Of a DNA stretch of 64,000 bases, positions 1 through 10,656 are shown piece by piece. The stretch's first letter is position 1. Every line of letters starts with the position of its first letter. The stretch covers positions 1,054,001 through 1,118,000 of the forward strand of contig NC_018941.1 in the NCBI RefSeq assembly GCF_000304475.1, read 5' to 3'. Source of the DNA: Kazachstania africana CBS 2517 (Eukaryota; Ascomycota; Saccharomycetes; Saccharomycetales; Saccharomycetaceae). The position numbers and the translations under genes were made by a program. The notes under the pieces are model-generated. The model did not search any database, was not told where the DNA came from, and saw only the letters and a list, made by a program, of their open reading frames with translations.

Positions 1-1392
1 CAATGGAATTCTGCGATCTTCAGGGTTGATTAACTTGTTGAATCTCATTAAAAGGTTTGCATTCTTGTTACCGAATTTTTTAACTAATTTTCTATAAAAT
101 AGTCCGCATGCATTGCATAAAGTTCTGTTACCGTAAGGTCCCCTTCTCCATTCGGGAGTATCAATTTCATCACAGTGTAAACATTTTGTCTTGTCATTAT
201 TGTATCTAGTATTAAGGTTAGATTGTTGAGAAGACAGTTTTTCAGCGAGAGAATTGGCAGTTGAAGTTAAATCATTTGAGTTTGATTTAATTTGCTTAAA
301 CTTTCTGCCTTTTCTTGTGTAAATTCTTCTTGTCTTAAAAGTATCATTCAATGCTTGAACGATAATGTTATTGTTGTTATTTTGATGTGATACTGTTGGG
401 GTGAGCTGTTTCGCTTGAGGTTGATCTAGGGGCTGACATGGTAAGGAGTGCACATTTGGCAAATACTGCTGTGGTATATGGTGATGTTGTGGAGGAGGTG
501 GCGGAGGAGGAGGTAAATTGAAGAAATGAGACTGAGCAGTATTAGTAGGAGAGGTTGGTGAATAATAGTAATGGTAGTTTGCGTTATTATGAGTAGTTGG
601 GATTAAGCAGTGAGGTAAAAAATGTTTTGAATCATCATTCATACGTTGAATAAGATGAGGTGGGGTTTGTTGTAACTTGTTATTGGTAGTATCTACAGTA
701 GAATATGGATATGATGAAGTAATTGCGTTGACAGTTGAATTATTTGTTTGCCCCTCATGTCCAATATTACTACTGGCGTTGCTATTGTTATTATTGAGTT
801 CTATAGTGGATTGAATTTGTTGATGCAATCTTTGTGCATGGATGTACATGTCATTTAAACTACTTGGAGTTGTGACGTAATCATTACTTTTAATATAGTT
901 TAGTTCATGGATCAAACTATTGTATCTTTGAATTAAGTTTAGTACGTCATTATTACCGGACGTATTTTGTTGTATTGTTAAATCGGAAGATTGGTCGGAA
1001 TTTCTATTCGGGGTCGCATAATAATTACAGCCAGAAGACCACGTAGAAGAATTGTATGACGCGGAAGATGCTGATGATGACGACGATGATGATGATGATG
1101 ATAATGCTGATGATAATGATGCAGAGGCAGGTAAAAAAGTTCCTGTGTTGAAAGTAGAATTTGGAGTGTTGTAAATTGGATCATTTGTGGGGTTGATGTT
1201 ATTAGTATGATCAGATTCGTTACCGAAAGAAGGATTTAGCATTGAGTGTATTGATGGTAATCTTGGCTTATTGGGGTTAATAAAAGCAGTAGTGTTGGTA
1301 TTATTTTTAGTTGTATTCTGTTGTTGCTCTTCCTGGGTGGTGGTTGTATTCGGTGCAGGAGCAACTTGTGGTTGATACGCATAAAATTTCAT
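1..1392 (-). CDS. GAT2: GATA-type zinc-finger transcription factor, GAT2-like (C-terminus cut by window edge)
   Basis: The reading frame is open from an ATG at 1392 to the window edge (464 codons seen, no stop). A GATA zinc finger sits at residues about 404-429: C404-x2-C407, then C426-N-A-C429, with the loop TPEWRRGPYGNRTLCNACGL typical of the Gat2/Srd1/Ecm23 group rather than the Gln3/Gat1 nitrogen regulators. The rest is low complexity: a Ser run near residues 98-110, Asn-rich blocks, and a stretch of eight Pro followed by His/Gln. The next gene, GID8, is its neighbour in S. cerevisiae too (YMR136W-YMR135C), which supports the GAT2 assignment. GATA factors bind (T/A)GATA(A/G) sites in the nucleus; the targets of Gat2 are poorly defined. 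The C-terminal end lies outside the window. Confidence 0.85.
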   Translation of the reverse strand, partial: MKFYAYQPQVAPAPNTTTTQEEQQQNTTKNNTNTTAFINPNKPRLPSIHSMLNPSFGNESDHTNNINPTNDPIYNTPNSTFNTGTFLPASASLSSALSSSSSSSSSSASSASYNSSTWSSGCNYYATPNRNSDQSSDLTIQQNTSGNNDVLNLIQRYNSLIHELNYIKSNDYVTTPSSLNDMYIHAQRLHQQIQSTIELNNNNSNASSNIGHEGQTNNSTVNAITSSYPYSTVDTTNNKLQQTPPHLIQRMNDDSKHFLPHCLIPTTHNNANYHYYYSPTSPTNTAQSHFFNLPPPPPPPPQHHHIPQQYLPNVHSLPCQPLDQPQAKQLTPTVSHQNNNNNIIVQALNDTFKTRRIYTRKGRKFKQIKSNSNDLTSTANSLAEKLSSQQSNLNTRYNNDKTKCLHCDEIDTPEWRRGPYGNRTLCNACGLFYRKLVKKFGNKNANLLMRFNKLINPEDRRIPL

Positions 1393-4053
1393 GTCTGGAA
1401 AGCTAGTTATTGTTAGAAGATGTATGTTACTATAGTAAGCTTCTTTTGAAATGATAGTTGAAAAAATTAGCAAGTCTTGCAAGAGGGAAGTAAAACTAAT
1501 CGAGGGGGGAATAAAAGAAAAAAGTCGTCAGTTTAAGTATAAAATTGAGAAAGAATTCGAAGTTGAGAAAATGAGAGGATATTAGATGCAAGAGCTTGCC
1601 TGTTGAAGAGGGAGTGAGGATCGAACAATATATATGTGTGTACATATATTCTACATGTGCCATGTAGATAAAGTACCGGGGACGTACAATTGAGTCAAGA
1701 TGAAGTATAATAATAACATCCAGAAAAAAAAAGAATTTAAGAGGAATAATGATATGATAAACGAGAGAAGAGGGACAAGGCGGTCGAAGGACAAAAAAAA
1801 AAAAAAAAGAAAAAGAAAAAGGCGTAAAACCTCAAGAACTTCCCGGTAATTAAATCAATGTAATTAATTAGCAAATATCAATCTTGTATAGATAGTTAGC
1901 CACTAAGAATAAGGTATTATTATTAGTAAGTGCTTATTATGGTTTTGATAATAGTATGATGTTGTTCATGTAATTTAGTGTTTTTTCGATGGGCAAAAAT
2001 GTGTCTAGACAACGAGTAAATGGGTAGATATGCAGTTAGTTGGCCTCCGGTTTAATAAATAAGGCCATGAAAAAGAAAGAATTGTTGTCAACCTGTGTAA
2101 CTACCTTAAATGGAAAGGGCCAATAACTTGCGTAGGCAAAATAAAACGTATAATGTACCGTAATATTATATGATTCTTGTTCCCTCCTTCCTCTTCTCTG
2201 CCAGTTTCTCAACGTGCTCATTGATTGTTCTACTGTGCCTGCAGGTAGAGATTTTTGGCCTTACGATGACGACACGAACTGGTAAAGGATAAAAATAAAA
2301 TAAAGGGTAATTGATTTGTACGGGAATCTTGCAGAAGCGGGAAAAAGATGTTTTGAGACAGATGATGTATTTTGCATTGTACTCCTTTCCGAAATTTGTC
2401 GCGAGTAAAAAAAGAAAATAATGAAGATGAAGCCAGAGGAGATATGTTGTTAAAATCAGGCATCTGTGCATGTATCCATAAAGAGAAATGTGAGTACAAG
2501 TTCAGTCAATCTGACTAAAGAGACGAAAGGATAGGCAAGGGGAAAAGGAGGGACAAGCTACAGACAGCTGTTTATCCTGAATCAGAAAGTTCATATTGTT
2601 TTAGAAATGTATGGTTCTCAACTTGGAGAGGTTCACTCCTATTGTACTTTCAGGGGACAATAGTAAGTTCGAAAAGCAAAATGAGTGAAGAAAAAGCAGA
2701 GTTTTACTGTAAACAATATTTTTGAATATCAAGGTGTATAAAATGAAATGTTGGTCCCTAAACGATATCGTCATTTCAACAAGTCTAGAACTTGTTATCC
2801 TACGTCATGTTCCAATAAAGAAGAGATTTTTTAAAAGCATTAAGCTTGTAGGCAAATCAAGTACTTGTTTTTAAGTTACACGACAGTGAGGACGTAAAGA
2901 GGAGGAAAGTCGCATAAACTTAGCTGGTATCTGAAATTGTGTTCAAAGTTCTGCGGCCTTTTTCTTAATCTCCAGCGTCAGAGAAAAAGGCGCGGTACTA
3001 GGACGGTGTCAAGTAGGAAATGGGAGCGGGAGAGAAAAAGTTACCCAAAACCGAAAGAGTGGCTTCCAAGGTGATGGATAAATGATGGTGCCAATGACGA
3101 TCTGCGAGGAACATCATGTCTCTCACTCTTTTCTATAGCCATCTGAAATAGGATGTTGGTTGCACACTTTTGAAATCTAGCCTTTTTTCTCAGTTTTCTC
3201 ATTTCCGGAGTTTTCATTTCTCATGATCTTTCAACATTCTCTTGTCTACTATTTCTAAGTAATAAAAGGAGTTTTTCTACCTTATCGTGACCACTTTTGC
3301 TCGAGGTAAAAAGGCCAATCAAGTATGTAAGTTCCGTAAATCTTACTTCCCATTAAGGCAAAGACATAAAGGAACATTTCAGCCTCAAGAAAGCTGTTCA
3401 TGGTATTTACTTGTATACATCATTTTGAAACATGGAAAATTATCCCAAAGCAGAATTTGGGATAATCTCCAAACTGATAACGATTTGATTGTGATTCTGT
3501 CTTTTTTTTTTTGGCCCTTCCAATTGAACATTTTTTTAATTATTTTTAGTGTCATGAGATCACTATCAGTACATCAGTTGAAGAAAAAAAACAGACTTAC
3601 ACCAAATCATAATAGCCTCGCCTCCTTTTTCAACAAGTTTAATGCATCGAGTATAACTTAATTTACTAAAAGGCTAACCCAGCATGAAACTTTGTATGTC
3701 ACATCGAAAAAAAGAAAACAATGGAAAAACCTCATTTGGCTTATTCGTTTTATTTATTTTAAAGTCTCAACCCTCCATATTGTACTGCATTGGAATAGCT
3801 CTTTTTTTTTGGCCCATGACTTAACTACCTTCACATGATGCTGCTGTTTGCGTCAAATTACGGTATATCTGACGGTCTGGGTACTTTATATTTTTGCGTA
3901 GGTCGGGTAATAGCTGACTTTTAGGAAAAAAAAATCATGTTTGGCGTTCAAATATCAAAATTGAAATTCTAAGGGTTAGAAGAGGTTGAATTGAATGCGA
4001 AAGTTTACCAATTTTAATCAACTTCAATCTATCATCATAGCAATTCAGAAATA
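1393..4053. other. 2.66 kb intergenic region between divergent GAT2-like and GID8
   Basis: No convincing gene. It is the shared upstream region of two divergent genes and is unusually long for a yeast. It holds a 16-base A run at 1793-1808 and several shorter A/T tracts. The longest open frame on the + strand (3287-3661) starts with GTG and has no recognisable domain or good codon usage. A sequence at 2386-2396 resembles the TTTCCGAAA core of a yeast centromere element but lacks the AT-rich CDEII neighbour. No tRNA was found. Confidence 0.6.
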
Positions 4054-5517
4054 ATGACTACCACATCTAAGGATAAAGTCGATACTAACAGTGCAACCAA
4101 ATATACAAGAAAATCATTCTCCAAAAATGAATGGAAAGAGAAGGTATTGGCTGATAAATTCGTCATTAATGAGTTAATCTACAATAATAATAATACTTGT
4201 ACTACTACTGCTATTCCAACGACTATTAGCTCCACTTCCAAACGAAGTAATATTCTATCGACAGTGTCGAATAAAGAACCTTCATTATCAAAATTATTAC
4301 TCAATTATTTCATCACAATGGCTCATGAAGAATCAAGTATAAGAATGGCAAAAGAGTTGAATTACATTAAAAATAATAAGGATCTTTTGGAATTTAATAG
4401 TCTTTTCAAAATTAAGGAAAGATCTGTTATTATACATCTCATTAAATCAGGCAATATAAATGGCGCAATGGATAATATTAATAAATCGTTCGGTTTGAGT
4501 GTTCTGGAAAGTATCAACGATGAGAACTCCACTGTTACTAATAACAACAGTAACAACGATAATAATGATAATAATGAAGCAATATTGACTTTTAATGAAT
4601 TTGATGAAACTAATCAAGAATATGAAGAAGATGATTTACATTTCAAATTGTTACTACTAAATTTAGTAGAAATGATTAGAACTTATAGAAATGAGAAAAA
4701 ATCGAATGAAAATGATGATGAATTTATCTTAAATTTGATCAATTACTCAAAGGAAAAATTGGCATTAAAAGCATCAACAAATAAACATCATATGGAAGAA
4801 TTAGAATTGACTATAACTCTTTTATTATTCCCTATCAATGATAATTCAAACATTAAATTGCCTAAAAATTTGAAAAATTTATATTCTTTATCACTACGTT
4901 CTAAAATTGCTAATTCTGTCAATAAAAAATTATTAGAACATATTCATCCATACATAACAAATCAATCTAAATTTCCAGATTTTGTTGGTGGGTTAACAGA
5001 TTCAGATTATAATAAAGCCTCAATAACAAATATTACCAAAAATATATCAAAGTATAAACCAATAATAAGAACAAATACTAATAAGACAAAAGAGATTATT
5101 GCAGCTTCAATGGAAATCAAAAGACAAGAGTTAAGTGGGAATAAAGAAATCAATGATATTCAAAATAATTCAATGGATTCTCAATTCGGTTCAATAAGCA
5201 ATTCAAATAACTATTGGGCACAGACAAAACAAACCTTGTTCAATAATTTCAATGACATTAATTCACACTATGATAATTCTTTAAAGGATAAAACATTGAT
5301 AAGCAGTGATTCATCCTCGTCATCGTCATCTTCTTCCTCTGATACTGCCTCAAATTCAAAGAAGAAATTTGTCAGAAATAACAATTTTTTCAACAACATC
5401 TCAAATTATCAGTACGAAGCTAGATTAATACAGCTAATGAAATTATGGGCTTGGTGTGAAAATGAATTACATGCTCACGATATCGGCGTTCCTCGAGTGG
5501 AAGATGATAATGTATAA
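4054..5517 (+). CDS. GID8: GID/CTLH ubiquitin ligase subunit Gid8
   Basis: 487-aa protein matching Gid8, a scaffold subunit of the GID E3 ubiquitin ligase that degrades gluconeogenic enzymes when glucose returns. The N-terminus has the conserved block SFSKNEWKEKV (residues 21-31). A LisH motif covers about residues 78-104 (SLSKLLLNYFITMAHEE) and a CTLH region follows (about 106-170), then a CRA-like helical region broken by Asn/Asp-rich inserts and a pure Ser run near residue 420. The last 30 residues (LIQLMKLWAWCENEL) are typical of the family. It is slightly longer than the S. cerevisiae protein because of Asn/Ser insertions. The gene is convergent with ERG29, only 40 bases between stops, as in S. 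cerevisiae (YMR135C/YMR134W). Confidence 0.88.
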   Translation: MTTTSKDKVDTNSATKYTRKSFSKNEWKEKVLADKFVINELIYNNNNTCTTTAIPTTISSTSKRSNILSTVSNKEPSLSKLLLNYFITMAHEESSIRMAKELNYIKNNKDLLEFNSLFKIKERSVIIHLIKSGNINGAMDNINKSFGLSVLESINDENSTVTNNNSNNDNNDNNEAILTFNEFDETNQEYEEDDLHFKLLLLNLVEMIRTYRNEKKSNENDDEFILNLINYSKEKLALKASTNKHHMEELELTITLLLFPINDNSNIKLPKNLKNLYSLSLRSKIANSVNKKLLEHIHPYITNQSKFPDFVGGLTDSDYNKASITNITKNISKYKPIIRTNTNKTKEIIAASMEIKRQELSGNKEINDIQNNSMDSQFGSISNSNNYWAQTKQTLFNNFNDINSHYDNSLKDKTLISSDSSSSSSSSSSDTASNSKKKFVRNNNFFNNISNYQYEARLIQLMKLWAWCENELHAHDIGVPRVEDDNV

Positions 5518-5557
5518 TTCAAAATAAAATACATTTATATAAAGAGTTATCTATGTA

Positions 5558-6274
5558 TCAAATGATGAAATCGCATTTAATCCTATCTTTCGTTTCTATC
5601 TTCAAGAAGCATAATTGGATATCATCAAGCTTTGCTGGTAGCTCTTCTTTAAATCTATTGTAAATGACAACGTTATTTGATATAGTGAATTTTTTACCAC
5701 TAGTTTTGATAAATTCATCATATAATTCCGAATCTTTGAATAAATGATATAATTTCAGTCTCAAAACGCCTAAAGAACACCCAAATTCCGGCCTCTTTTC
5801 ATTTTCGAAGTCCTCGGGTAAAAATTCTATGTGATATTTCAATGGTTTTTCTAGGACATATTCATTACTCACTGAGATGTTACAATCAACATATAGATTT
5901 GACACATGTACAGGCTTTGAGAAAAATTTATCTCTATCTTCAAATTCTTCAATAACGATACCAGATTTTTCATCAAGAAATTCACGACTGTGATATTCAT
6001 CATTCACAAGTACTTTGTGCAGCCGCAGCCCCTCATCTATCCTACCGATGTTCAGTTCATCATACGCCTCCTTTTGCAACAGTGTCATTTCGATGCTAAC
6101 CCACATTTCTTGGACTAGTGCTAATGATCCCATTATAATTAGAAATAGGGTGATTCGACCGCTAATTCGATCATGTATGAATTGATGTACATAAGGCGTT
6201 GTCTTTAGCTTCTCGAGAATTTTCGTCTCTATACCATAATAATTCTTGTACAGTATCGATTTATTAAATACCAT
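5558..6274 (-). CDS. ERG29: Erg29-like ER protein of ergosterol synthesis
   Basis: 238-aa protein, the same length as Erg29 (YMR134W), which acts in the ER at the C-4 methyl sterol oxidation step of ergosterol synthesis and is linked to iron handling. One clear membrane segment lies near residues 41-58 (ITLFLIIMGSLALVQEMW), preceded by the conserved VHQFIHDRISGR block (residues 29-40). The remainder is a soluble, acidic domain. I recognise it from this block, its length and its place between GID8 and REC114. The ATG at 6274 is the first in frame. No catalytic residues are known for this family. Confidence 0.8.
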   Translation of the reverse strand: MVFNKSILYKNYYGIETKILEKLKTTPYVHQFIHDRISGRITLFLIIMGSLALVQEMWVSIEMTLLQKEAYDELNIGRIDEGLRLHKVLVNDEYHSREFLDEKSGIVIEEFEDRDKFFSKPVHVSNLYVDCNISVSNEYVLEKPLKYHIEFLPEDFENEKRPEFGCSLGVLRLKLYHLFKDSELYDEFIKTSGKKFTISNNVVIYNRFKEELPAKLDDIQLCFLKIETKDRIKCDFII

Positions 6275-6474
6275 AATAGCGATCGGTTACCTTGTACACT
6301 TGTCAGTATCAAGCCCGAAATATATTGCCTCTTTAAATACAGATTTGTTAAATCTTTAAACGACCAGAAAATTATCGCGGTTTATTTCGCTAAACGCAAG
6401 TAGCGGAAATTATTAGTTTCTTCTATACGGACTCGCGACTGGCGACAGCGACTTGCGGCTAAAATTATCAAATC

Positions 6475-7862
6475 TTACTTCGTCATTTCATGAAGAATAT
6501 GTTCAACCTTGTCTACCTTTTGAATGAGTTAGTATATTTTACCTTCAAAAAAAACACTCAAGGGTCTCATAGTGTACTTACCCATTTCATGAACTGTCTA
6601 TCTTTTACCTTCTCTTTGATTATCCTCTTTGTGATTTTCAATGAAGATGGAGACCCACAAATAGCAATTTCTGCAATTTTCTTTGTATTTTTTATCTCTT
6701 TTTTTCTATCTACATCTTTGTCTTTCTTTGTCTTTTTGAACTTATCTTCTTCAGTGGAATCTTTGTTTTTCTTACATGTTCCATCTGCAGCATTCTTGGC
6801 TTCACTCATTGGAGATGGTAGTACTTTCTCTTGTCTATCTTGCGGGAATAAGCCTATTAAATCAGACTGCGGTTTCTTTAGGTTCATTAGCGAAGAAAGC
6901 AAGATCGGATTTTCGTTCGTATTTTCTAAAGTTTTCAACAGTGGCACGACATCGTTATTTTCCATTTGGGATGCAACGTGTTTAATCTTCTCACTAACCA
7001 CTTGAGAGGTTTGACTCGGAGTAGGCAAAATAAAAGACTCTTTTCTAGAACCTGTTTTTTTACATTCGACTGTTGGTGTGAGTACAGATACGGCATTAGA
7101 CAATTCAATCATATTATTATAATCTTTATTTTTTATAATGTTGATTTTTGAAGGTGTGTCGAAAGCTCCCGCTTCTGGAAAACTTCTCGGTTCTCGAATC
7201 AGCTCTGATATAGTATGATATTCTTGGCTTAACGGAAAGCTCTTGCCATTGATTTTGTGTTGGGTGGGATATACCATCGAATTCAGTATGGCTTCCAAAG
7301 ATAAATTGGAGGTAGCGGGTTCAGTGTGTATGCTTTCAGGACAGGTGAAGTCCCTCATTTGGCTGTGTATGGGAGCATCTGTTTTGAGAGGACTCTGAAA
7401 TTGTTGCTGCGTTGGAGACGCCAAATGTATATTTTTAGGTTTAGCATACTTTATTTTGAATTTCAATATAGAAAGTAAATCATAAATCTTGGAGAAGTCG
7501 CTGTAACTCGTTAAAGTGATTTGAAATCTTTTCAAAACTTGCATTGAATTTTCATGTATAAGATATTTGCAAGAAATAACAGGATCTCTAACATTAAACT
7601 GTATGGGTTTGGCGTCCTCCATCACAGATGTTTTGATCTCATCTAAAACAGACGTTCCGTTAGCCAAAGTTTGTACTATGATGGTGCCATTTTCTTGAAC
7701 CAATATCTGGAATGAAAGATTCATGTTCTGAGACTCAGTTAGATGTTTCCACTTTTCCGCATTTAAAGGAGAGACTAACCTAGTCTCAAACCCCAGTGGG
7801 GCAAAAATGGCTTGAGTGTAGACGGAGTACATTCTGACCTTGACTTTAAATACTTTGGACAT
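6475..7862 (-). CDS. REC114: Meiotic double-strand-break protein Rec114 (spliced, intron near 3' end)
   Basis: Spliced gene: exon 1 is 7862-6582, intron 6581-6517, exon 2 6516-6475; 440 residues in total. Rec114 works with Mei4 and Mer2 to activate Spo11 on meiotic chromosome axes. Without splicing the frame would stop seven bases past the junction sequence, giving the tail WVSTL. Splicing joins FMKW to VDKVEHILHEMTK, restoring the amphipathic C-terminal helix that in this family contacts Mei4. The N-terminal part (residues 1-150) corresponds to the PH-like domain; the middle is disordered and lysine-rich. The start is the ATG at 7862; an in-frame GTG three codons earlier is not a start. S. 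cerevisiae REC114 also has an intron close to its 3' end. A TAGCCGC core resembling a Ume6/URS1 site lies at 7970-7976, a weak hint of meiotic control. Confidence 0.88.
6517..6581 (-). other. spliceosomal intron of REC114 (65 nt)
   Basis: On the minus strand the intron begins GTAAGT (6581-6576), contains a perfect TACTAAC branch point (6534-6528) and ends AAAAG at 6517, 12 bases past the branch adenosine. Using this AG keeps a conserved-looking C-terminal helix. The next AG, four bases on, would give a different and shorter tail (TRLNIFFMK), so I prefer the first. Confidence 0.88.
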
Positions 7863-8775
7863 CGCTATCACCTTACTGTGCGCTTGTATTGACTACTTGA
7901 TACTATGTACCACCAGTAATATTTAAACGGATAATTTTTACCGCTGAAGTTAAACTTGTTCATGTAAGATAGCCGCTGTACTTAATTTCCTTTTTGAGCA
8001 AAATGACGGAGGTTTGGGAAGAGAAGAGCCATAGTGATATATCAATAAACAAGAAAATGACGACTAGACAATCGCTAAGTACATTATCCTTTAGTAGTTA
8101 AAGCACGTAGGACGTAATCTGCTACACTTGTAATTCATTTATAGCGGCGAGAATAGTGAGCCACTATGCGTTTCTTATATATTCGAGGTATTTCATAGTG
8201 CCCTCTTCAGTGAAGAAATGAATCATTGAAGGTATCATTGAGATATATAGAAGATCCAGGTTTTCTTCACGTGAACCATGGCGCGTCGAGATTGTAAGTG
8301 TTCATACTGCACTATTTTTTTTGGGGGGGAAGAAATTTTAGTTCCATCTTCAAGCATTTCCCTGTGGACAGAATACTTCTATGCAGGTATTAGTGAGTAT
8401 ATTTTAGAAATGGGAATTTGTGAGTACTCACATGTTACAATTGATGTGACTTTTTTAATTACCGGCGACTAATGGCATAAGACGCCTGTCATGAAAAATA
8501 TGCACGTGGAAGAATGAAACCGTGTGATACTTGGGTGTCCAAAGGATACAAACGTAACATCCTTTCTTCTCACTGTAGTGAGATCACCACTAAATATTAT
8601 GAGTTATGGGACGATAGAGTTCCCGCGTCATTGCAGATTTAGCACGGTGTAGTCAAATTATACTCTAAGGGAGATGCGAACTATATAACGTCTGATATAG
8701 TTTTTTCTTGAGATTGCAACAGGCAGTTACTTATCTTACCAACATTAACAATCAAATATAACTGAAGTCTGAAAC
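7863..8775. promoter_or_regulatory. intergenic region between divergent REC114 and AAC1
   Basis: No convincing gene. A perfect 10-base palindrome TTCACGTGAA lies at 8266-8275 and a second CACGTG at 8503-8508, both upstream of the ADP/ATP carrier; CACGTG is the core bound by Cbf1 and other bHLH proteins. A TATATAA sequence lies near 8691. A 64-codon ATG frame (8278-8472) starts right after the first palindrome but shows no domain and I treat it as chance. Confidence 0.45.
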
Positions 8776-9693
8776 ATGTCTAAACCTAAAGAAAGTTTTG
8801 GGGTTGATTTTATAATGGGTGGTGTTTCGGCAGCCGTAGCTAAGACCTGCGCCGCTCCCATTGAAAGAGTAAAATTGCTGATGCAAAATCAAGATGAAAT
8901 GATGAAGCAAGGTTCTTTGGATGCTCGTTATAAAGGAATTGTAGACTGTTTTGAACGAACTGCCAAAAATGAAGGTACAATTTCATTTTGGCGGGGGAAT
9001 ACTGCTAATGTAATTAGGTATTTTCCTACTCAGGCCCTAAATTTTGCATTTAAAGACAAAATCAAAGCTATGTTTGGTTTCCAAAGAGAAAGAGATGGCT
9101 ATTCAAAATGGTTCATGGGTAACTTACTGTCTGGTGGTACCGCTGGTGCAATATCACTAGCTTTTGTATATTCACTGGATTATGCGAGGACGAGATTAGC
9201 TGCTGATGGAAAGAATGCTGCGCGCAGCTCCCATCAAAGACAATTCAATGGTCTTTTGGATGTATATAAGAAAACACTCAAAAGTGACGGTATTCTGGGT
9301 CTTTATAGAGGATTTGTTCCAAGTGTGGCTGGTATTATAGTCTACAGAGGTCTTTATTTTGGACTTTATGATTCATTCAAACCTGTATTGTTGACAGGAA
9401 AACTAGAAAGATCATTTCTAGCATCCTTTTTATTGGGATGGGTTGTTACTGTCGGTGCGTCTACCTGTTCATATCCAATAGATACAGTTAGAAGAAGAAT
9501 GATGATGACGTCAGGGCAACAAGTAAAATATAATGGATCTTTTGATTGTTTTAAACAGATAATATCCCACGAAGGTGTCACTTCTTTATTTAAAGGTTGT
9601 GGAGCCAATATTTTCAGAGGCGTAGCTGCGGCAGGTGTTATTTCTTTATATGATCAATTGCAGCTTTTGTTGTTTGGCAAGAAATTTAAATGA
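8776..9693 (+). CDS. AAC1: mitochondrial ADP/ATP carrier
   Basis: 305-aa inner-membrane carrier exchanging cytosolic ADP for matrix ATP. The three repeats of the mitochondrial carrier family are intact, each with its Px[D/E]xx[K/R]-type signature: PIERVK (28-33), SLDYAR (133-138) and PIDTVR (234-239). The diagnostic RRRMMM of ADP/ATP carriers is at 239-244. Length matches the yeast proteins (307-318 aa), and the ATG is followed at once by the first helix with no presequence, as usual. Sequence features are shared with both Aac1 and Aac3; position next to BUB2 and STV1 (YMR056C-055C-054W) favours AAC1. It could substitute for any paralog functionally. Confidence 0.9.
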   Translation: MSKPKESFGVDFIMGGVSAAVAKTCAAPIERVKLLMQNQDEMMKQGSLDARYKGIVDCFERTAKNEGTISFWRGNTANVIRYFPTQALNFAFKDKIKAMFGFQRERDGYSKWFMGNLLSGGTAGAISLAFVYSLDYARTRLAADGKNAARSSHQRQFNGLLDVYKKTLKSDGILGLYRGFVPSVAGIIVYRGLYFGLYDSFKPVLLTGKLERSFLASFLLGWVVTVGASTCSYPIDTVRRRMMMTSGQQVKYNGSFDCFKQIISHEGVTSLFKGCGANIFRGVAAAGVISLYDQLQLLLFGKKFK

Positions 9694-9870
9694 TTGTCAC
9701 ATCTACTATATCAAATAAATATATACAATGAATATAATCACACTCATTTCGATAGTTATGAAAAATCAGAAACTGTTTAATTGAAAGTCTGAGTTAGAGA
9801 TAATTTATATATATGTATGTATATATAATGAGATGGACCTAGAAGAATGAATAAATTATTGTTCACTTTT

Positions 9871-10656
9871 TTAATCTTTTTTCACATGAATAGCAAAACC
9901 GGTTTCACCTGGTTGTTCTAAACCTTCTTTTAATTCCATTTGAGGAATGGTGTAATCACCAAAATTTTGTCTTCTGTATGCAATGGGCTTTGTGGTTTGG
10001 AAAGTGTCTAATCTTTGCTTTAATTCTTCGGAAGATTCTTTGAATTTGGCGTCATCAGCCTTGTCGGTTCTGTAGACGACCATTTGTGGAAGGACAGTGA
10101 AACCAGGGTAGCATAAGTTACCGTGATTGATATGGAATAAAATGTCATCGATTGGACCGTTGATACCTCTAGCAGAATAATGAGTTGGCCAGCCACCGAC
10201 AGTGACTAATAGCATAGCGCGCTTACCTTCGAAGGAACCTTCACCGTATCTGTCACCCCAACGAGTTTCGCTATGTTCACCAACACCGTAGGCGAAACCA
10301 CAGGAGTATACTCTGTCAATCCAACCCTTTAAAATGGCTGGCATAGAGAACCACCATAGAGGGAATTGGAAAATAACGTTGTCGGCCCACATAAGCTTTT
10401 CATGTTCAGCGACGACATCAGCAGTTAATTGGTTAGCTACGAAAGCTTCAGCAGATGCACCAGCAACTTGTAATCTTTCATTTTTATCATGGTTTAAGAA
10501 ATCATCGGCGTCAATTGTTGGTTTGAAGTTCATTCTGTATAGATCAGAAACCTTAACTTCATGGCCTTGAGATTCTAAATGTTTGACAGCGACATCTAAT
10601 AAAGAGCCGTTGAAGGATTTAGGTTCTGGGTGAGCAAAGACGATTAAATATTTCAT
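9871..10656 (-). CDS. NQO1/MdaB-type NAD(P)H:quinone oxidoreductase (flavodoxin-like fold)
   Basis: 261-aa soluble protein of the Flavodoxin_2 family, which uses FAD or FMN for two-electron reduction of quinones by NAD(P)H. Seen in order: an N-terminal beta strand and phosphate-binding loop VFAHPEPKSFNGS (6-18); FPLWWFSMPAILKGWIDRV (98-116), the hallmark of NQO1-type enzymes that contacts the flavin; the conserved Tyr-Gly FAYGVGEH (121-128); a TVGGW loop (152-156); and GINGPIDDIL (164-173). There is no signal or membrane segment, so cytosolic. Codons are strongly those of highly expressed yeast genes (GGT, GAA, AGA, CCA, TTC). It interrupts the AAC1-BUB2 order of S. cerevisiae, which to my knowledge lacks this subfamily (Lot6, Pst2 and Ycp4 belong to other branches). 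Substrate is not determined by sequence. Confidence 0.85.
   Translation of the reverse strand: MKYLIVFAHPEPKSFNGSLLDVAVKHLESQGHEVKVSDLYRMNFKPTIDADDFLNHDKNERLQVAGASAEAFVANQLTADVVAEHEKLMWADNVIFQFPLWWFSMPAILKGWIDRVYSCGFAYGVGEHSETRWGDRYGEGSFEGKRAMLLVTVGGWPTHYSARGINGPIDDILFHINHGNLCYPGFTVLPQMVVYRTDKADDAKFKESSEELKQRLDTFQTTKPIAYRRQNFGDYTIPQMELKEGLEQPGETGFAIHVKKD

Noticed and set aside
1081..1105. GATGAT-type trinucleotide repeat
   Set aside because: It is the coding sequence of the Ser run in the GAT2-like protein, an ordinary low-complexity tract.
2380..2400. TTTCCGAAA core resembling yeast centromere element CDEIII
   Set aside because: No AT-rich CDEII or CDEI at the proper distance on either side; upstream sequence is of normal composition.
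3287..3661. 124-codon + strand frame upstream of GID8
   Set aside because: Starts with GTG, has no domain, is rich in T-run-derived Phe, and lies in a promoter region.
8278..8472. 64-codon ATG frame upstream of AAC1
   Set aside because: No domain or homology that I recognise; sits in the promoter beside a CACGTG box.
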